Positions 1-7,178 are shown, numbered from the stretch's first letter. The stretch is DNA of 20,572 nucleotides from CAZBWE01 sp964495465 (GCA_964495465.1 CAZBWE010000043.1:1-20572); one strand, 5' to 3'. A program made the numbers and translations. The notes: a model not told the origin generated them from the sequence alone.

Positions 1-78
1 AGGATGCAGGGACATAACAGGCACACAGCCGCCTAAAAGAGCAGCTAACAAATAAAAGATAATTTTTCTGGTTTCCAT
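1..78 (-). CDS. N-terminus of a putative lipoprotein (partial, runs off the left edge)
   Basis: Reading the minus strand from the ATG at 78-76 gives 26 codons that stay open to the window edge. They begin METRKIIFYLLAALLGGC, a charged n-region, a hydrophobic core and an LGGC lipobox with the lipidated cysteine at residue 18. The mature protein would start CVPVMSLHP and be anchored to a membrane by its lipid. The start is supported by AAGGAG on the minus strand (85-90) six bases upstream of the ATG, and by a good promoter further up. It is divergent from the permease gene. The function cannot be read from so short a piece. I have an impression of small planctomycete lipoproteins beginning CxPxxSLHPLY, but that is only a resemblance. 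Confidence 0.72.
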   Translation of the reverse strand, partial: METRKIIFYLLAALLGGCVPVMSLHP

Positions 79-128
79 TTTTGTCTCCTTAAAATGCTGA
101 TTATGGTTAATCGGTTCTTGCTTTTTTA

Positions 129-157
129 ATTATCGTGTATCGCCATTCAATTGTCAA
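129..157 (-). promoter_or_regulatory. Sigma70-type promoter of the left-edge lipoprotein gene
   Basis: On the minus strand there is a perfect -35 TTGACA (157-152), a 17-base spacer, then GATAAT as -10 (134-129, five of six consensus bases). Transcription would start near 122, leaving a leader of about 45 bases before the lipoprotein ATG at 78. The pattern match is strong but untested. Confidence 0.6.
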
Positions 158-186
158 TTGCCAAGAGAAGGCAAAAGCGATAGAGT
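158..186 (+). promoter_or_regulatory. Candidate promoter for the TauE-like permease gene
   Basis: TTGCCA (158-163), 17 bases, TAGAGT (181-186). The -35 is good and the -10 is weak. It overlaps the divergent lipoprotein promoter back to back in the only intergenic space available, so the two could share a regulator or compete. Confidence 0.35.
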
Positions 187-238
187 TAAGCTGTGAGATT
201 CGCAAGATAATCTGATGAAAAATCTATGAGGATGGAAG

Positions 239-979
239 ATGTCTGATTTGGACCTGTTTGGCTGGTTCGTTGTCGCATTATGTGCGTTTATGGTGGGGAT
301 GACAAAGACCGGAATACCCGGGCTTGGGATTATGGTTGTGCCTCTGATGGCCGGTGTTCTGCCTGCGCGCAGCTCGGTAGGAGCGCTGCTCGGTATTTTG
401 ATACTTGCGGACTTATTTGCCGCCAGCTATCACCGGCACAATGCACAGTGGCGACATCTGTTTCGCCTGATTCCCATCGCCCTTGCAGGTATCGTTACGG
501 GCTACTTCGGCTTAAAATACATCAACGACGAACAGCTTAAGCCGATTATCGGCGGGATAGTCCTGGCGATGCTGGCAATCAACTACTGGCGGACGAGAAC
601 AAAGGGCGGGGATACGCCGATTCCAACACAATGGTGGTTCGCAGCCGGTCTGGGTTTCATAGCGGGAGTAACTACGATGATGGCCAATGCAGCCGGGCCG
701 GTGATGATTATTTATCTTTTGGCTATGCGGCTGCCTAAAATTAACTTCGTGGGCACCAGTGCGTGGTTTTTCTTCGTTATTAACTGGCTTAAGGTTCCGT
801 TCAGCACGAACCTGCAGCTAATGACAGCCGAGTCCGTCAAGCTTGATTTAATGATGCTGCCTTTCATCGCCGCCGGAGCTGTGGCAGGAATATTCGCCCT
901 GAAGCGAATCCCACAAAAAGCATTTAATATCGTAGTGCAGATTTTAGCGGCGGCGGCAGCTATTCGGCTCTTGTTTTAG
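239..979 (+). CDS. TauE/SafE family membrane permease (sulfite/sulfonate exporter type)
   Basis: A 246-residue, very hydrophobic protein with about seven to eight predicted membrane helices and almost no soluble domain. It matches the TauE/SafE family in length and layout. The first helix pair carries a glycine-rich GMTKTGIPGLGIMVVPLMAG stretch near residues 20-39. The second half has the matching family feature, NAAGPVMIIYLL followed by a KINFVGTSAWFFFVINWLKVP-like helix. Family members move small sulfur-containing or organic anions (sulfite, sulfoacetate, thiosulfate) across the inner membrane, but the substrate cannot be told from sequence, and the neighbours (pcm, recG) do not help. GAGG at 228-231 lies seven bases before the ATG. 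The gene stands alone, with 48 bases to pcm. Confidence 0.85.
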   Translation: MSDLDLFGWFVVALCAFMVGMTKTGIPGLGIMVVPLMAGVLPARSSVGALLGILILADLFAASYHRHNAQWRHLFRLIPIALAGIVTGYFGLKYINDEQLKPIIGGIVLAMLAINYWRTRTKGGDTPIPTQWWFAAGLGFIAGVTTMMANAAGPVMIIYLLAMRLPKINFVGTSAWFFFVINWLKVPFSTNLQLMTAESVKLDLMMLPFIAAGAVAGIFALKRIPQKAFNIVVQILAAAAAIRLLF

Positions 980-1027
980 CAGAGATACAGGTTGCAAAAT
1001 CACGATTAAAAAGCGATACTTTTCTCT

Positions 1028-1705
1028 ATGTGCAACCGGCAGAGCAAAGACCCGTTTTCAAACGCCAAAGAGCGAATGCTCAAATGGCATTTAAAAGGCA
1101 GAGATATCGTTGACCCTGACGTATTGGCCGTTATGGCCGAGATTCCGAGGGAAGAATTTGTGTCTGGGCCCAACCAGCTGCAGGCATATTCAGACAGACC
1201 GCTGCCTATCGGCCTGGGGCAGACCATTTCTCAGCCATACATTGTCGCCCTGATGACGCAGGAGCTGCGGGTCAACAAAGCCAGCGAGGTCCTGGAAATC
1301 GGAACAGGCAGCGGATATCAAACTGCCATCCTCAGCAAGCTGGCACAAAAAGTCTATACGATAGAAAGATTCAGCGAGCTGTCAGAGTCGGCACAAGCAG
1401 TGATAGACAGGTTGGGCATCAAAAATGTCGAATTCTATGTCGGTGACGGCAGCTGCGGCTGGCCAGAGTCTCGAATGCCGACATCGGGGTTCTTTGACAG
1501 GATTATGATTACCGCAGGTGTTCCGAAGATACCACAGCCGTTAGTGAAACAGCTCGCCGATGGCGGCCTTATAGTCGCTCCTGTCGGTTTCGGAGGTGTG
1601 CAGGAGCTGGTGGCCGGCGAAAAAAAGGGTGATAAACTCATCGAAAAAAAAATCTGCGACGTTAGATTCGTTCAATTGGTCGGCAAATACGGCTTTGAGG
1701 AATAG
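1028..1705 (+). CDS. pcm: Protein-L-isoaspartate O-methyltransferase
   Basis: This enzyme transfers a methyl group from S-adenosylmethionine to isoaspartyl residues in damaged proteins and so starts their repair in the cytoplasm. The 225-residue product is of normal family length. GQTISQPYIVA (64-74) is the family's substrate-side signature. VLEIGTGSGYQTAIL (88-102) is the SAM-binding motif I. DRIMITAGVPKIPQPLVKQL (157-176) is the conserved post-motif region. The ATG at 1028 has no clear ribosome-binding site, but the N-terminus (ERMLKWHLKGRDIVDPDVL) aligns with the usual beginning of the family, so the start is probably right to within a few codons. The gene ends six bases before the recG start and is probably cotranscribed with it. 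Confidence 0.93.
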   Translation: MCNRQSKDPFSNAKERMLKWHLKGRDIVDPDVLAVMAEIPREEFVSGPNQLQAYSDRPLPIGLGQTISQPYIVALMTQELRVNKASEVLEIGTGSGYQTAILSKLAQKVYTIERFSELSESAQAVIDRLGIKNVEFYVGDGSCGWPESRMPTSGFFDRIMITAGVPKIPQPLVKQLADGGLIVAPVGFGGVQELVAGEKKGDKLIEKKICDVRFVQLVGKYGFEE

Positions 1706-1711
1706 AAGGAT

Positions 1712-3829
1712 TTGAAAATCGAAAATCAAAAATCGAAAACCGAAATTACTTTATCGATGCCGGTGCAGTACCTCAAGGGCGTCGGGCCATCAAGGGCTAA
1801 TGCCTTTGCGCAATTGTCGGTGCATACCGTCGGTGATTTATTAGACTATTTTCCCCGCGACTGGGTCTTTGCACCGAAAGCCGTAAAGATAAATCAGATG
1901 CAGCCGGACCAGCAGGCCACCATCATCGGCCTAGTAGAATCAACGGACTACCAAAACTACCGCAAACCGCCAATATTTGAGGCGATACTCAGCGATGATA
2001 CAGGCGTGTGCAGAATTGTATGGTTTTATGGAGGATACCTCCACGACAAGTTACAGCCCGGCCAGGTAATAATTGCTTCCGGCAAAGCCGGCTTATACAA
2101 GCACCAGCTGCAAATAACAAATCCGAAGTTTCTGATTGTGGCACGGGCTTCCAGCCCGTGGAAACACGGCCAGGATGGCCGTGCTACAGAACACTTCAGT
2201 GGGGCGGTATATCCGGCCAGTGCTAATTTAAGCAGCAGGCAAATCAAAAAGATAATCAGCCAGGTGCTTGATAAGTTAGATTCGCTTATAAATGAATTTT
2301 ACGACGATAAATTTCTAAAAAAAGCGGAAATAATCGGCAGAAAAGACGCCTTTAACTGGATACATTCGCCGCCGGATGAGCAGAAGCTGGCTCAGGCAAA
2401 GCGCAGACTAAAATACGATGAGCTTTTTTTGATGCAGCTTGGCCTAGCACTTCGCAGATACAGAACGCAGCATTTCGCTTCGGCGGCTGCGTGTAGTTTC
2501 AGTGATGAAATCGACCGCCGAATCAGAAAGCGGTTTCCATTCCTGCTCACCGAAGACCAGGATAACGCAATAGCTGATATTGTCAAAGATATGGGCGACT
2601 CCAGACCGATGAACCGGCTGCTGCAGGGTGACGTGGGGTCGGGCAAAACGGTGGTTGCACTGTATGCGGCCTTGCTGGCAGTTGCCAATAAAACACAGGC
2701 GGCGATTATGGCGCCAACGGAGATTTTAGCCGGACAGCATTTTATAAGCATTGAAAGATATTTAAAGAAAAGCAAGGTTACGAGAGTTCTGCTGACGCGG
2801 GGACTGACCGGCAAAAAAAGAACCCAGCTTCTAAACAAGATAAAACGCGGAGAGATTGATATTGTCGTCGGGACGGTGGCTCTTTTGCAGAAGGACGTAG
2901 AATTTAACAAGCTCGGCCTGGTAGTGATTGATGAGCAGCATAAATTCGGGGTTCATCAACGTGCCCAGCTGCAAAAGCAGACTTCGCCACACTGTCTTGT
3001 TATGACGGCAACGCCCATACCGCGGACGCTGGCGATGACCGCTTTCGGGGATTTGGACGTCTCTGTTATCAAACATTCACCGCCGGGCAGAGGCGCCGTT
3101 GCTACCCGCTGGGTCGATAAACGCTACCGGCAAAAAGCATACGAGTTTATTCGCGAACGGCTCAAGGCAAAAAAACAGGCATATTTTGTCTATCCGCGCA
3201 TCACTGCGATCGAAGAGGACAAAGACCTCAAGGCGGCAACAGATGGATGGAAGACTCTGTCAGAAGTTTTCCCGGAATTCAAAATCGAGCTTTTGCACGG
3301 CCGAATGCCCACGGAGAAAAAACAGAATATTATGTCGGAATTTCGCAGCGGCAAAATCGATGCTCTGGTCGCTACCGTGGTTGTGGAGGTGGGGGTGGAT
3401 GTTCCGAACGCCACGATAATGGTTATAGAGGGCGCCGACAGGTTCGGCCTGGCGCAATTGCACCAGTTGAGGGGACGAATCGCAAGGGCGCAGGCAAAAT
3501 CGTATTGTCTTTTGTTTTCGGATACCGACAGTGAAACAGCAAAAAGCCGGCTCGATATTATGACCAGAAGCAACGATGGCTTCGAGATAGCCGAGCAGGA
3601 CCTGCAGCTGCGCGGGCCGGGGGAGCTGTTCAGCACAAGACAGCACGGCCTGCCGGACTTAAAAATCGCAAACATACTGGATGATTTTGACCTGCTTGCT
3701 ATGGCAAGGAGAAATGCCTTCGAATTAGTCTCGCAGGATCCGACGCTAACCAGGCCGGAGCACAAAAATATTCGTCAGGCATTGTTGGCAAAGTTTGGTG
3801 ACTCGTTAGGATTGGCAGATGTCGCATAA
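1712..3829 (+). CDS. recG: ATP-dependent DNA helicase RecG
   Basis: RecG regresses stalled replication forks and branch-migrates Holliday junctions. The wedge (OB-fold) domain begins at YLKGVGPSRANAF (20-32). The helicase core shows Walker A GDVGSGKT (306-313), Walker B DEQH (407-410), MTATPIPRTL (431-440), VVVEVGVDVPNATIM (556-570) and QLHQLRGRIARAQ (582-594). The usual GRVGRG near the last motif reads GRIARA here. At 705 residues the length is normal. Start: a TTG at 1712 follows AAGGA at 1706-1710 closely. The alternative ATG at 1757 has no ribosome-binding site but would begin just before the family's conserved region. Codons 2-11 are AT-rich and look non-native. Residues 144-159 are encoded by a double-hairpin palindromic repeat inserted in frame in the wedge domain, which is listed separately. 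Confidence 0.95.
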   Translation: MKIENQKSKTEITLSMPVQYLKGVGPSRANAFAQLSVHTVGDLLDYFPRDWVFAPKAVKINQMQPDQQATIIGLVESTDYQNYRKPPIFEAILSDDTGVCRIVWFYGGYLHDKLQPGQVIIASGKAGLYKHQLQITNPKFLIVARASSPWKHGQDGRATEHFSGAVYPASANLSSRQIKKIISQVLDKLDSLINEFYDDKFLKKAEIIGRKDAFNWIHSPPDEQKLAQAKRRLKYDELFLMQLGLALRRYRTQHFASAAACSFSDEIDRRIRKRFPFLLTEDQDNAIADIVKDMGDSRPMNRLLQGDVGSGKTVVALYAALLAVANKTQAAIMAPTEILAGQHFISIERYLKKSKVTRVLLTRGLTGKKRTQLLNKIKRGEIDIVVGTVALLQKDVEFNKLGLVVIDEQHKFGVHQRAQLQKQTSPHCLVMTATPIPRTLAMTAFGDLDVSVIKHSPPGRGAVATRWVDKRYRQKAYEFIRERLKAKKQAYFVYPRITAIEEDKDLKAATDGWKTLSEVFPEFKIELLHGRMPTEKKQNIMSEFRSGKIDALVATVVVEVGVDVPNATIMVIEGADRFGLAQLHQLRGRIARAQAKSYCLLFSDTDSETAKSRLDIMTRSNDGFEIAEQDLQLRGPGELFSTRQHGLPDLKIANILDDFDLLAMARRNAFELVSQDPTLTRPEHKNIRQALLAKFGDSLGLADVA
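2140..2189 (+). repeat. Double-hairpin palindromic element inserted in frame in recG
   Basis: Two perfect hairpins lie side by side: CACGGGCT-TCC-AGCCCGTG (2142-2160) and CACGGCCA-GGA-TGGCCGTG (2165-2183), each an 8-bp stem with a 3-base loop. The first hairpin recurs in reverse orientation at 7024-7042 and the second in reverse orientation at 9279-9297. In recG the element encodes ARASSPWKHGQDGRAT (residues 144-159). It lies between NPKF and the conserved VYPAS segment, where other RecG proteins have a short variable loop. Confidence 0.85.
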
Positions 3830-3835
3830 ATAAGT

Positions 3836-3975
3836 GTAAGCGTTCGCACAAGAAAATATGGCGTTTTTTGTCATTGCGAGGCCTTCTGGCCGAAGCAATC
3901 TCAAACTTTCTGCGATATTAGACTGCTTCGCTTCGCTCGCAGTGACACTAATGCAGCTTTTCCGTGAACGGTTAC
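3836..3975. repeat. Nested palindromic element downstream of recG
   Basis: The inner part, 3870-3946, is an imperfect palindrome. GTCATTGCGAG pairs with CTCGCAGTGAC (one mismatch) and CGAAGCAATCT (3891-3901) with AGACTGCTTCG (3920-3930, one mismatch). An outer, weaker pair (3836-3849 with 3962-3975, about 10 of 14 bases) encloses it. The inner type resembles GTCATTGCGAG...GAAGCAATCTC repeats that I recall as common in many uncultured bacterial genomes. No T-run follows, so it is not an obvious intrinsic terminator, although the RNA could fold. Confidence 0.7.
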
Positions 3976-3988
3976 AAATAATTTACGA

Positions 3989-4017
3989 TTTACTTTTTAA
4001 GCCGCTGGGCTTACAAT
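3989..4017 (+). promoter_or_regulatory. Candidate promoter of the trkH-trkA operon
   Basis: TTTACT (3989-3994), 17 bases, TACAAT (4012-4017; five of six consensus bases). This gives a leader of about 28 bases before the trkH ATG. The spacing is ideal and the -35 match moderate. Confidence 0.45.
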
Positions 4018-4051
4018 TATCAATTGAAATGCTGTAATCAAAAATTGAATT

Positions 4052-5860
4052 ATGCAGATAAGTTATAAAAACAAGCGATTGGAGAGGGTCTTAATCGGTG
4101 TAAACGCCTTGGCCGCGGCAGGGGTCACGGCTTCTTTTGTCTGGTTGTTTGGTTTTGAAAAACCTTTGTTCCCGGAAAAGATTTTATACACTGTTCAGAT
4201 TGTTTTGCTCGGTGTTTTCATAGCTGAGAAGCTAATTCGGCTGTTCAACAGCTTTTCAATCACCGAATACTTACGGGCAAACTGGTTTGAGATTCCTCTT
4301 TTACTTGCGCTCGGAATAGCCGTATTCGGAGCAGGCAGGTGGTTTGGTAAAACAGACCCTGTAGTAGTCCGGCACTTTGCGGTCGGCATTTATCTTGTCC
4401 TGCAGGTAGTGTCCAAGCTTTGCAGGACGTGTATTAATTTTGCTGCTTCCGGCAGGAGCCCTACCCGAACACTGATTGCAAGCTTTCTGGTCCTGATAGT
4501 ATCCGGGGCAGGATTGCTGATGCTGCCGAAGGCATCTGCCGCCGGCAAGGAGAGTCTGAGCTTTGTCGATGCTCTTTTCACCGCGACCAGCGCTACCTGT
4601 GTGACCGGCCTCATAGTAAAAGATACAGGCCAGGATTTCAGCATGATGGGGCAGGTAGTAATTTTGTCGCTCATTCAGCTCGGCGGTTTGGGTATCGTAG
4701 TTTTCGGCGCGGTATTCGCACTGCTGTTAGGCCAGGCACTCAGTCTGCGAGAGTCCGTGGCTATGCAGGACCTCACAAGCGCCAGAACAGTCAGCCGAAT
4801 AAGCAATATGATTGTCTTTATCTTCTTTGGCACAATATTTATCGAGGCCGTAGGAACAGTCAGCGTCTTCGGGATGTGGGACAACGTGCCCGACCGAGTC
4901 GCCAATATTCAACAGCAATGGTTCTGCAGTATCTTTCATTCCATCAGCGCCTTTTGTAATGCGGGTTTCAGCTTATTCAGCGACAGCTTCGTCAGCTACA
5001 ACAGGAGCTGGGGCGTATATGTTGTTATCTGCCCGCTGATAGTTTTAGGCGGGCTTGGATTCGGGGTGCTCTACGATTTGGTCAATATCGCAGTTGACAG
5101 GACAAAACGATTCTTCAAAAGGCGTTTCTTAAAACGATATCGGCTTTCAATGGAAGCACCAAAAAGGATGCGGCTGCAAACAAAGATTGTTCTCAGTGTA
5201 AGCGCAGCTCTTATAATCATTGGAATGCTGGCCATCCTTCTATTCGAGCGTTATGCAAATTCGGGCGGCTCGCAGGCAGGCCCAGGTGTCCTTGGAGCAT
5301 TGTTTCAATCGATAACAGCCAGGACGGCCGGGTTTAATACGGTTAATATAAAAGACCTCTCGGCCTCAAGCAGGTTCATCCTGATCTTCCTTATGTTCAT
5401 CGGAGGTTCGCCCGGCTCGACCGCAGGCGGAATCAAGACGGTAACACTGGCTGTCATTATTATGACTGTCGTTGCGGCCTTGAGAAAACGAAACGAAGTT
5501 GAGATGTTTAAGCGTTCTGTCAGGGTCGTAGTAGTGGGAAGAGCAGTTACCGTTACCCTGCTTTTTGTCCTTGTCTTGTTCGGAGCCACACTGATTCTGA
5601 GTATTTCCGAGAATGCAAACATTGCGGAAAGTGCGGGCCATTTTACTATGTCGGATATTATGTTCGAGGCGGCCTCCGCCCTGGGAACCGTCGGCCTGAC
5701 AACCGGCTATACGCCACATTTGACAACTGCCGGTAAAGTGATTATCATTTTAGTTATGCTGATTGGAAGACTCGGACCGCTAACGCTGCTGGCGGCACTT
5801 ACATTTAACCTTAAACCGATTCGGTATAATTATCCGGACGAGGCCGTGATTGTAGGATAA
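4052..5860 (+). CDS. trkH: TrkH/KtrB family potassium uptake channel subunit
   Basis: Membrane pore of a Trk/Ktr K+ uptake system. All four pseudo-repeats of the pore are visible through their selectivity-filter loops: TCVTGL (182-187), FCNAGF (301-306), TARTAGF (422-428) and ALGTVGLT (543-550). The family signature GGSPGSTAGGIK is at 451-462. The protein has 602 residues. The four-repeat core starts near residue 140, and the first 135 residues form an extra N-terminal module with about four hydrophobic segments that KtrB-sized proteins lack. The ATG at 4052 has no good Shine-Dalgarno sequence. The gene is followed, after a palindromic element, by trkA for its cytoplasmic gating partner, the normal pairing. 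Confidence 0.93.
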   Translation: MQISYKNKRLERVLIGVNALAAAGVTASFVWLFGFEKPLFPEKILYTVQIVLLGVFIAEKLIRLFNSFSITEYLRANWFEIPLLLALGIAVFGAGRWFGKTDPVVVRHFAVGIYLVLQVVSKLCRTCINFAASGRSPTRTLIASFLVLIVSGAGLLMLPKASAAGKESLSFVDALFTATSATCVTGLIVKDTGQDFSMMGQVVILSLIQLGGLGIVVFGAVFALLLGQALSLRESVAMQDLTSARTVSRISNMIVFIFFGTIFIEAVGTVSVFGMWDNVPDRVANIQQQWFCSIFHSISAFCNAGFSLFSDSFVSYNRSWGVYVVICPLIVLGGLGFGVLYDLVNIAVDRTKRFFKRRFLKRYRLSMEAPKRMRLQTKIVLSVSAALIIIGMLAILLFERYANSGGSQAGPGVLGALFQSITARTAGFNTVNIKDLSASSRFILIFLMFIGGSPGSTAGGIKTVTLAVIIMTVVAALRKRNEVEMFKRSVRVVVVGRAVTVTLLFVLVLFGATLILSISENANIAESAGHFTMSDIMFEAASALGTVGLTTGYTPHLTTAGKVIIILVMLIGRLGPLTLLAALTFNLKPIRYNYPDEAVIVG

Positions 5861-5955
5861 AAAAGCAAAAATAAAAATGCAAAATGCAAAATTAAGGAAG
5901 TCGTTGCCGCAAAGCGGCAACTCCATAATTTTAATTTTTGATTTTTGAACTTTGA
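5861..5955. repeat. AT-rich imperfect palindrome with GC hairpin core between trkH and trkA
   Basis: The centre is a perfect 8-bp stem, GTTGCCGC (5903-5910), loop AAA, GCGGCAAC (5914-5921). A-rich sequence with repeated TGCAAAA units flanks it on the left (5866-5898). T-rich sequence (5926-5947) that can pair imperfectly flanks it on the right, so the whole 95 bases can fold as one long hairpin. It lies in the leader of trkA inside the operon and begins directly after the trkH stop codon. Confidence 0.65.
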
Positions 5956-5971
5956 TTCTTCAGGAGTTATT

Positions 5972-6661
5972 ATGAAGCGTTTTGCTGTAATAGGATTGGG
6001 ACATTTCGGCAAGAAATTAGCTATCGCCCTTGCGATGAGCGGGGCTGAGGTCATCGCGATTGATAAAAACAGAGAGCAGATAGAGCTGATTGGCGACCAG
6101 GTCAGCCACGCCGTTCGGCTGGACAGCACCGATGAAGAGGCGCTTAAGTCGCAGGGCGTTGATAAGGTCGATGTCGCTATCGTCAGTATAGGACAAGGCA
6201 CGGGGCAGGGATTCGAGTCTGCGGTTCTGACGGTGGTGAACTTAAAGCAGATGGGCGTAAAAGAGATTTTTGCCAGGGCCGAGGATTTAATTGCGGGCGA
6301 GGTGTTCTCCAAAATAGGCGCTACCGAAGTTATCTACCCCGAAATCGAGTCGGCCCAGCGGTGGGCGTATAAACTTATCGCTCCGCAGATAGGGGAAAAG
6401 ATAGATTTTGCACCTGGTTACAGCTTAGCCCGCATAAAGGCGCCGGCCAGCTTCGATGAAAAGACGCTGATGGATTTGCAGCTTCGACAGAAATACAGTG
6501 TGAACCTGGTTGCAATCAAGCGAGGCGAGGACAGCAAGGCAAAGAAGCAGGAAAAGGGCCAGGTTATCAACGTTCCTATGCCCAATACCATCATCTACGA
6601 GGGTGATATTTTAATGGTCGCCGGCTCCGACGCAGACCTTGCAAAACTGCCGCAGGAGTAA
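5972..6661 (+). CDS. trkA: TrkA/KtrA family K+ channel gating subunit (RCK domain protein)
   Basis: Cytoplasmic RCK protein that binds NAD(H) or ATP/ADP and opens or closes the TrkH/KtrB pore. The Rossmann glycine motif GLGHFG is at residues 8-13, and the acidic residue ending the second strand is D31 in AIDKN. A TrkA_C-type domain follows from about residue 145 to the end. At 229 residues it is the single-RCK KtrA size, not the double-RCK TrkA of enterobacteria. I chose the ATG at 5972 because AGGAG (5962-5966) lies five bases upstream and the product then starts MKRFAVIGLG as in the family. An in-frame TTG at 5945 would add nine residues that lie in the end of the repeat region. The stop is five bases before the next gene. 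Confidence 0.92.
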   Translation: MKRFAVIGLGHFGKKLAIALAMSGAEVIAIDKNREQIELIGDQVSHAVRLDSTDEEALKSQGVDKVDVAIVSIGQGTGQGFESAVLTVVNLKQMGVKEIFARAEDLIAGEVFSKIGATEVIYPEIESAQRWAYKLIAPQIGEKIDFAPGYSLARIKAPASFDEKTLMDLQLRQKYSVNLVAIKRGEDSKAKKQEKGQVINVPMPNTIIYEGDILMVAGSDADLAKLPQE

Positions 6662-6666
6662 AACCA

Positions 6667-6990
6667 ATGAAGGAGCTTTCCACAAAACTACTTGACGAGA
6701 TGACTAAGCGATTAGCCGAGTCAATACGCCCGGAGAGGATTTATCTTTTTGGCTCATACGCTGCGGGCAGGGCTGACACCGATAGCGATATCGACCTGCT
6801 TGCTGTCGTACCCGACACAGACCGGCCAACAAGAGAAATCGCTATTGAGGGCAGGTCAAGCCTTAGTGACTTTCTCATCTCTTTTGATTTAATTGTTTGT
6901 ACTAAATCACAATTTGACAGATATGCTGATGTAAAAAACACGATTATGAACGAGGTTCTTTGTGATGGCAGGCTGGTCTATGGACGCTAA
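6667..6990 (+). CDS. Minimal nucleotidyltransferase (MNT), antitoxin type
   Basis: A 107-residue DNA polymerase beta-fold nucleotidyltransferase. The signature LFGSYAAGRADTDSDIDLL has the GS pair at 29-30, the metal-binding aspartates at D41 and D43, and a third candidate carboxylate at D74 in SFDLIV. The C-terminus, ending LVYGR, is typical. In known HEPN/MNT modules such as HepT-MntA, this enzyme adds AMP to the HEPN ribonuclease and neutralises it. AGGAG at 6655-6659 lies eight bases before the ATG. It follows trkA by only five bases, so it may be read from the K+ operon. Its partner gene starts inside its 3' end but is destroyed, so this is probably an orphan antitoxin. All catalytic residues appear intact. 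Confidence 0.85.
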   Translation: MKELSTKLLDEMTKRLAESIRPERIYLFGSYAAGRADTDSDIDLLAVVPDTDRPTREIAIEGRSSLSDFLISFDLIVCTKSQFDRYADVKNTIMNEVLCDGRLVYGR

Positions 6991-7122
6991 GCTTGAAATG
7001 ACCAGGCAATGGATTAGCAGTACCACGGGCTGGAAGCCCGTGATACACTTGAAGCCGTAGAAACAGCGAGAAAGATTTTTGAATGCGTATTAAACACACT
7101 GCCAGACCTTGCTGAACCATAA
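6980..7122 (+). pseudogene. Remnant of a HEPN-domain toxin gene, centre replaced by a palindromic hairpin
   Basis: An ATG at 6980, overlapping the MNT stop by 11 bases, opens MDAKLEMTRQWISS, the usual beginning of HEPN partners of MNT proteins. The sequence then enters the hairpin at 7024-7042 and the frame stops at 7058-7060. In a second frame, 7042-7122 reads DTLEAVETARKIFECVLNTL and then ends after PDLAEP, which looks like the last helix of a HEPN domain. About 60-80 central residues, where the R-x4-6-H ribonuclease motif normally sits, are missing. The assignment is by recognition of the two ends. The overlap with MNT and the gene order support it. Confidence 0.68.
7023..7044 (-). repeat. 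Single palindromic hairpin inside the HEPN remnant
   Basis: CACGGGCT-GGA-AGCCCGTG (7024-7042) is the exact reverse complement of the first hairpin of the recG element (2142-2160). It sits at the junction between the surviving head and tail of the HEPN gene. Confidence 0.85.
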
Positions 7123-7144
7123 CAAGAATAAAGGTGATACAGTA

Positions 7145-7169
7145 GATTCCCGCTTGCGCGGGAATGACA
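7145..7169. repeat. Short palindromic repeat between convergent genes
   Basis: The 25 bases are identical to 19213-19237. The core is ATTCCCGC, a TTGC loop, GCGGGAAT, an 8-bp perfect stem. It lies 10 bases beyond the end of the pseudouridine synthase gene, where both convergent transcripts could end. There is no T-run, so a terminator role is only possible, not shown. Confidence 0.75.
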
Positions 7170-7178
7170 GGGGGGAGG

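Noticed and set aside
2392..2910. Long open frame on the minus strand inside recG
   Set aside because: It is the antisense shadow of conserved helicase motifs, with serine- and leucine-rich composition and no ribosome-binding site.
3190..3765. A 191-codon open frame opposite recG
   Set aside because: Shadow of the real gene; no family resemblance and low-complexity serine content.
5945..5971. TTG start for trkA at 5945
   Set aside because: ATG 5972 has AGGAG at the right distance and starts at the family's MKRFAVIGLG.
7145..7169. Intrinsic terminator between the convergent genes
   Set aside because: The stem is good, but there is no run of T on either strand after it.
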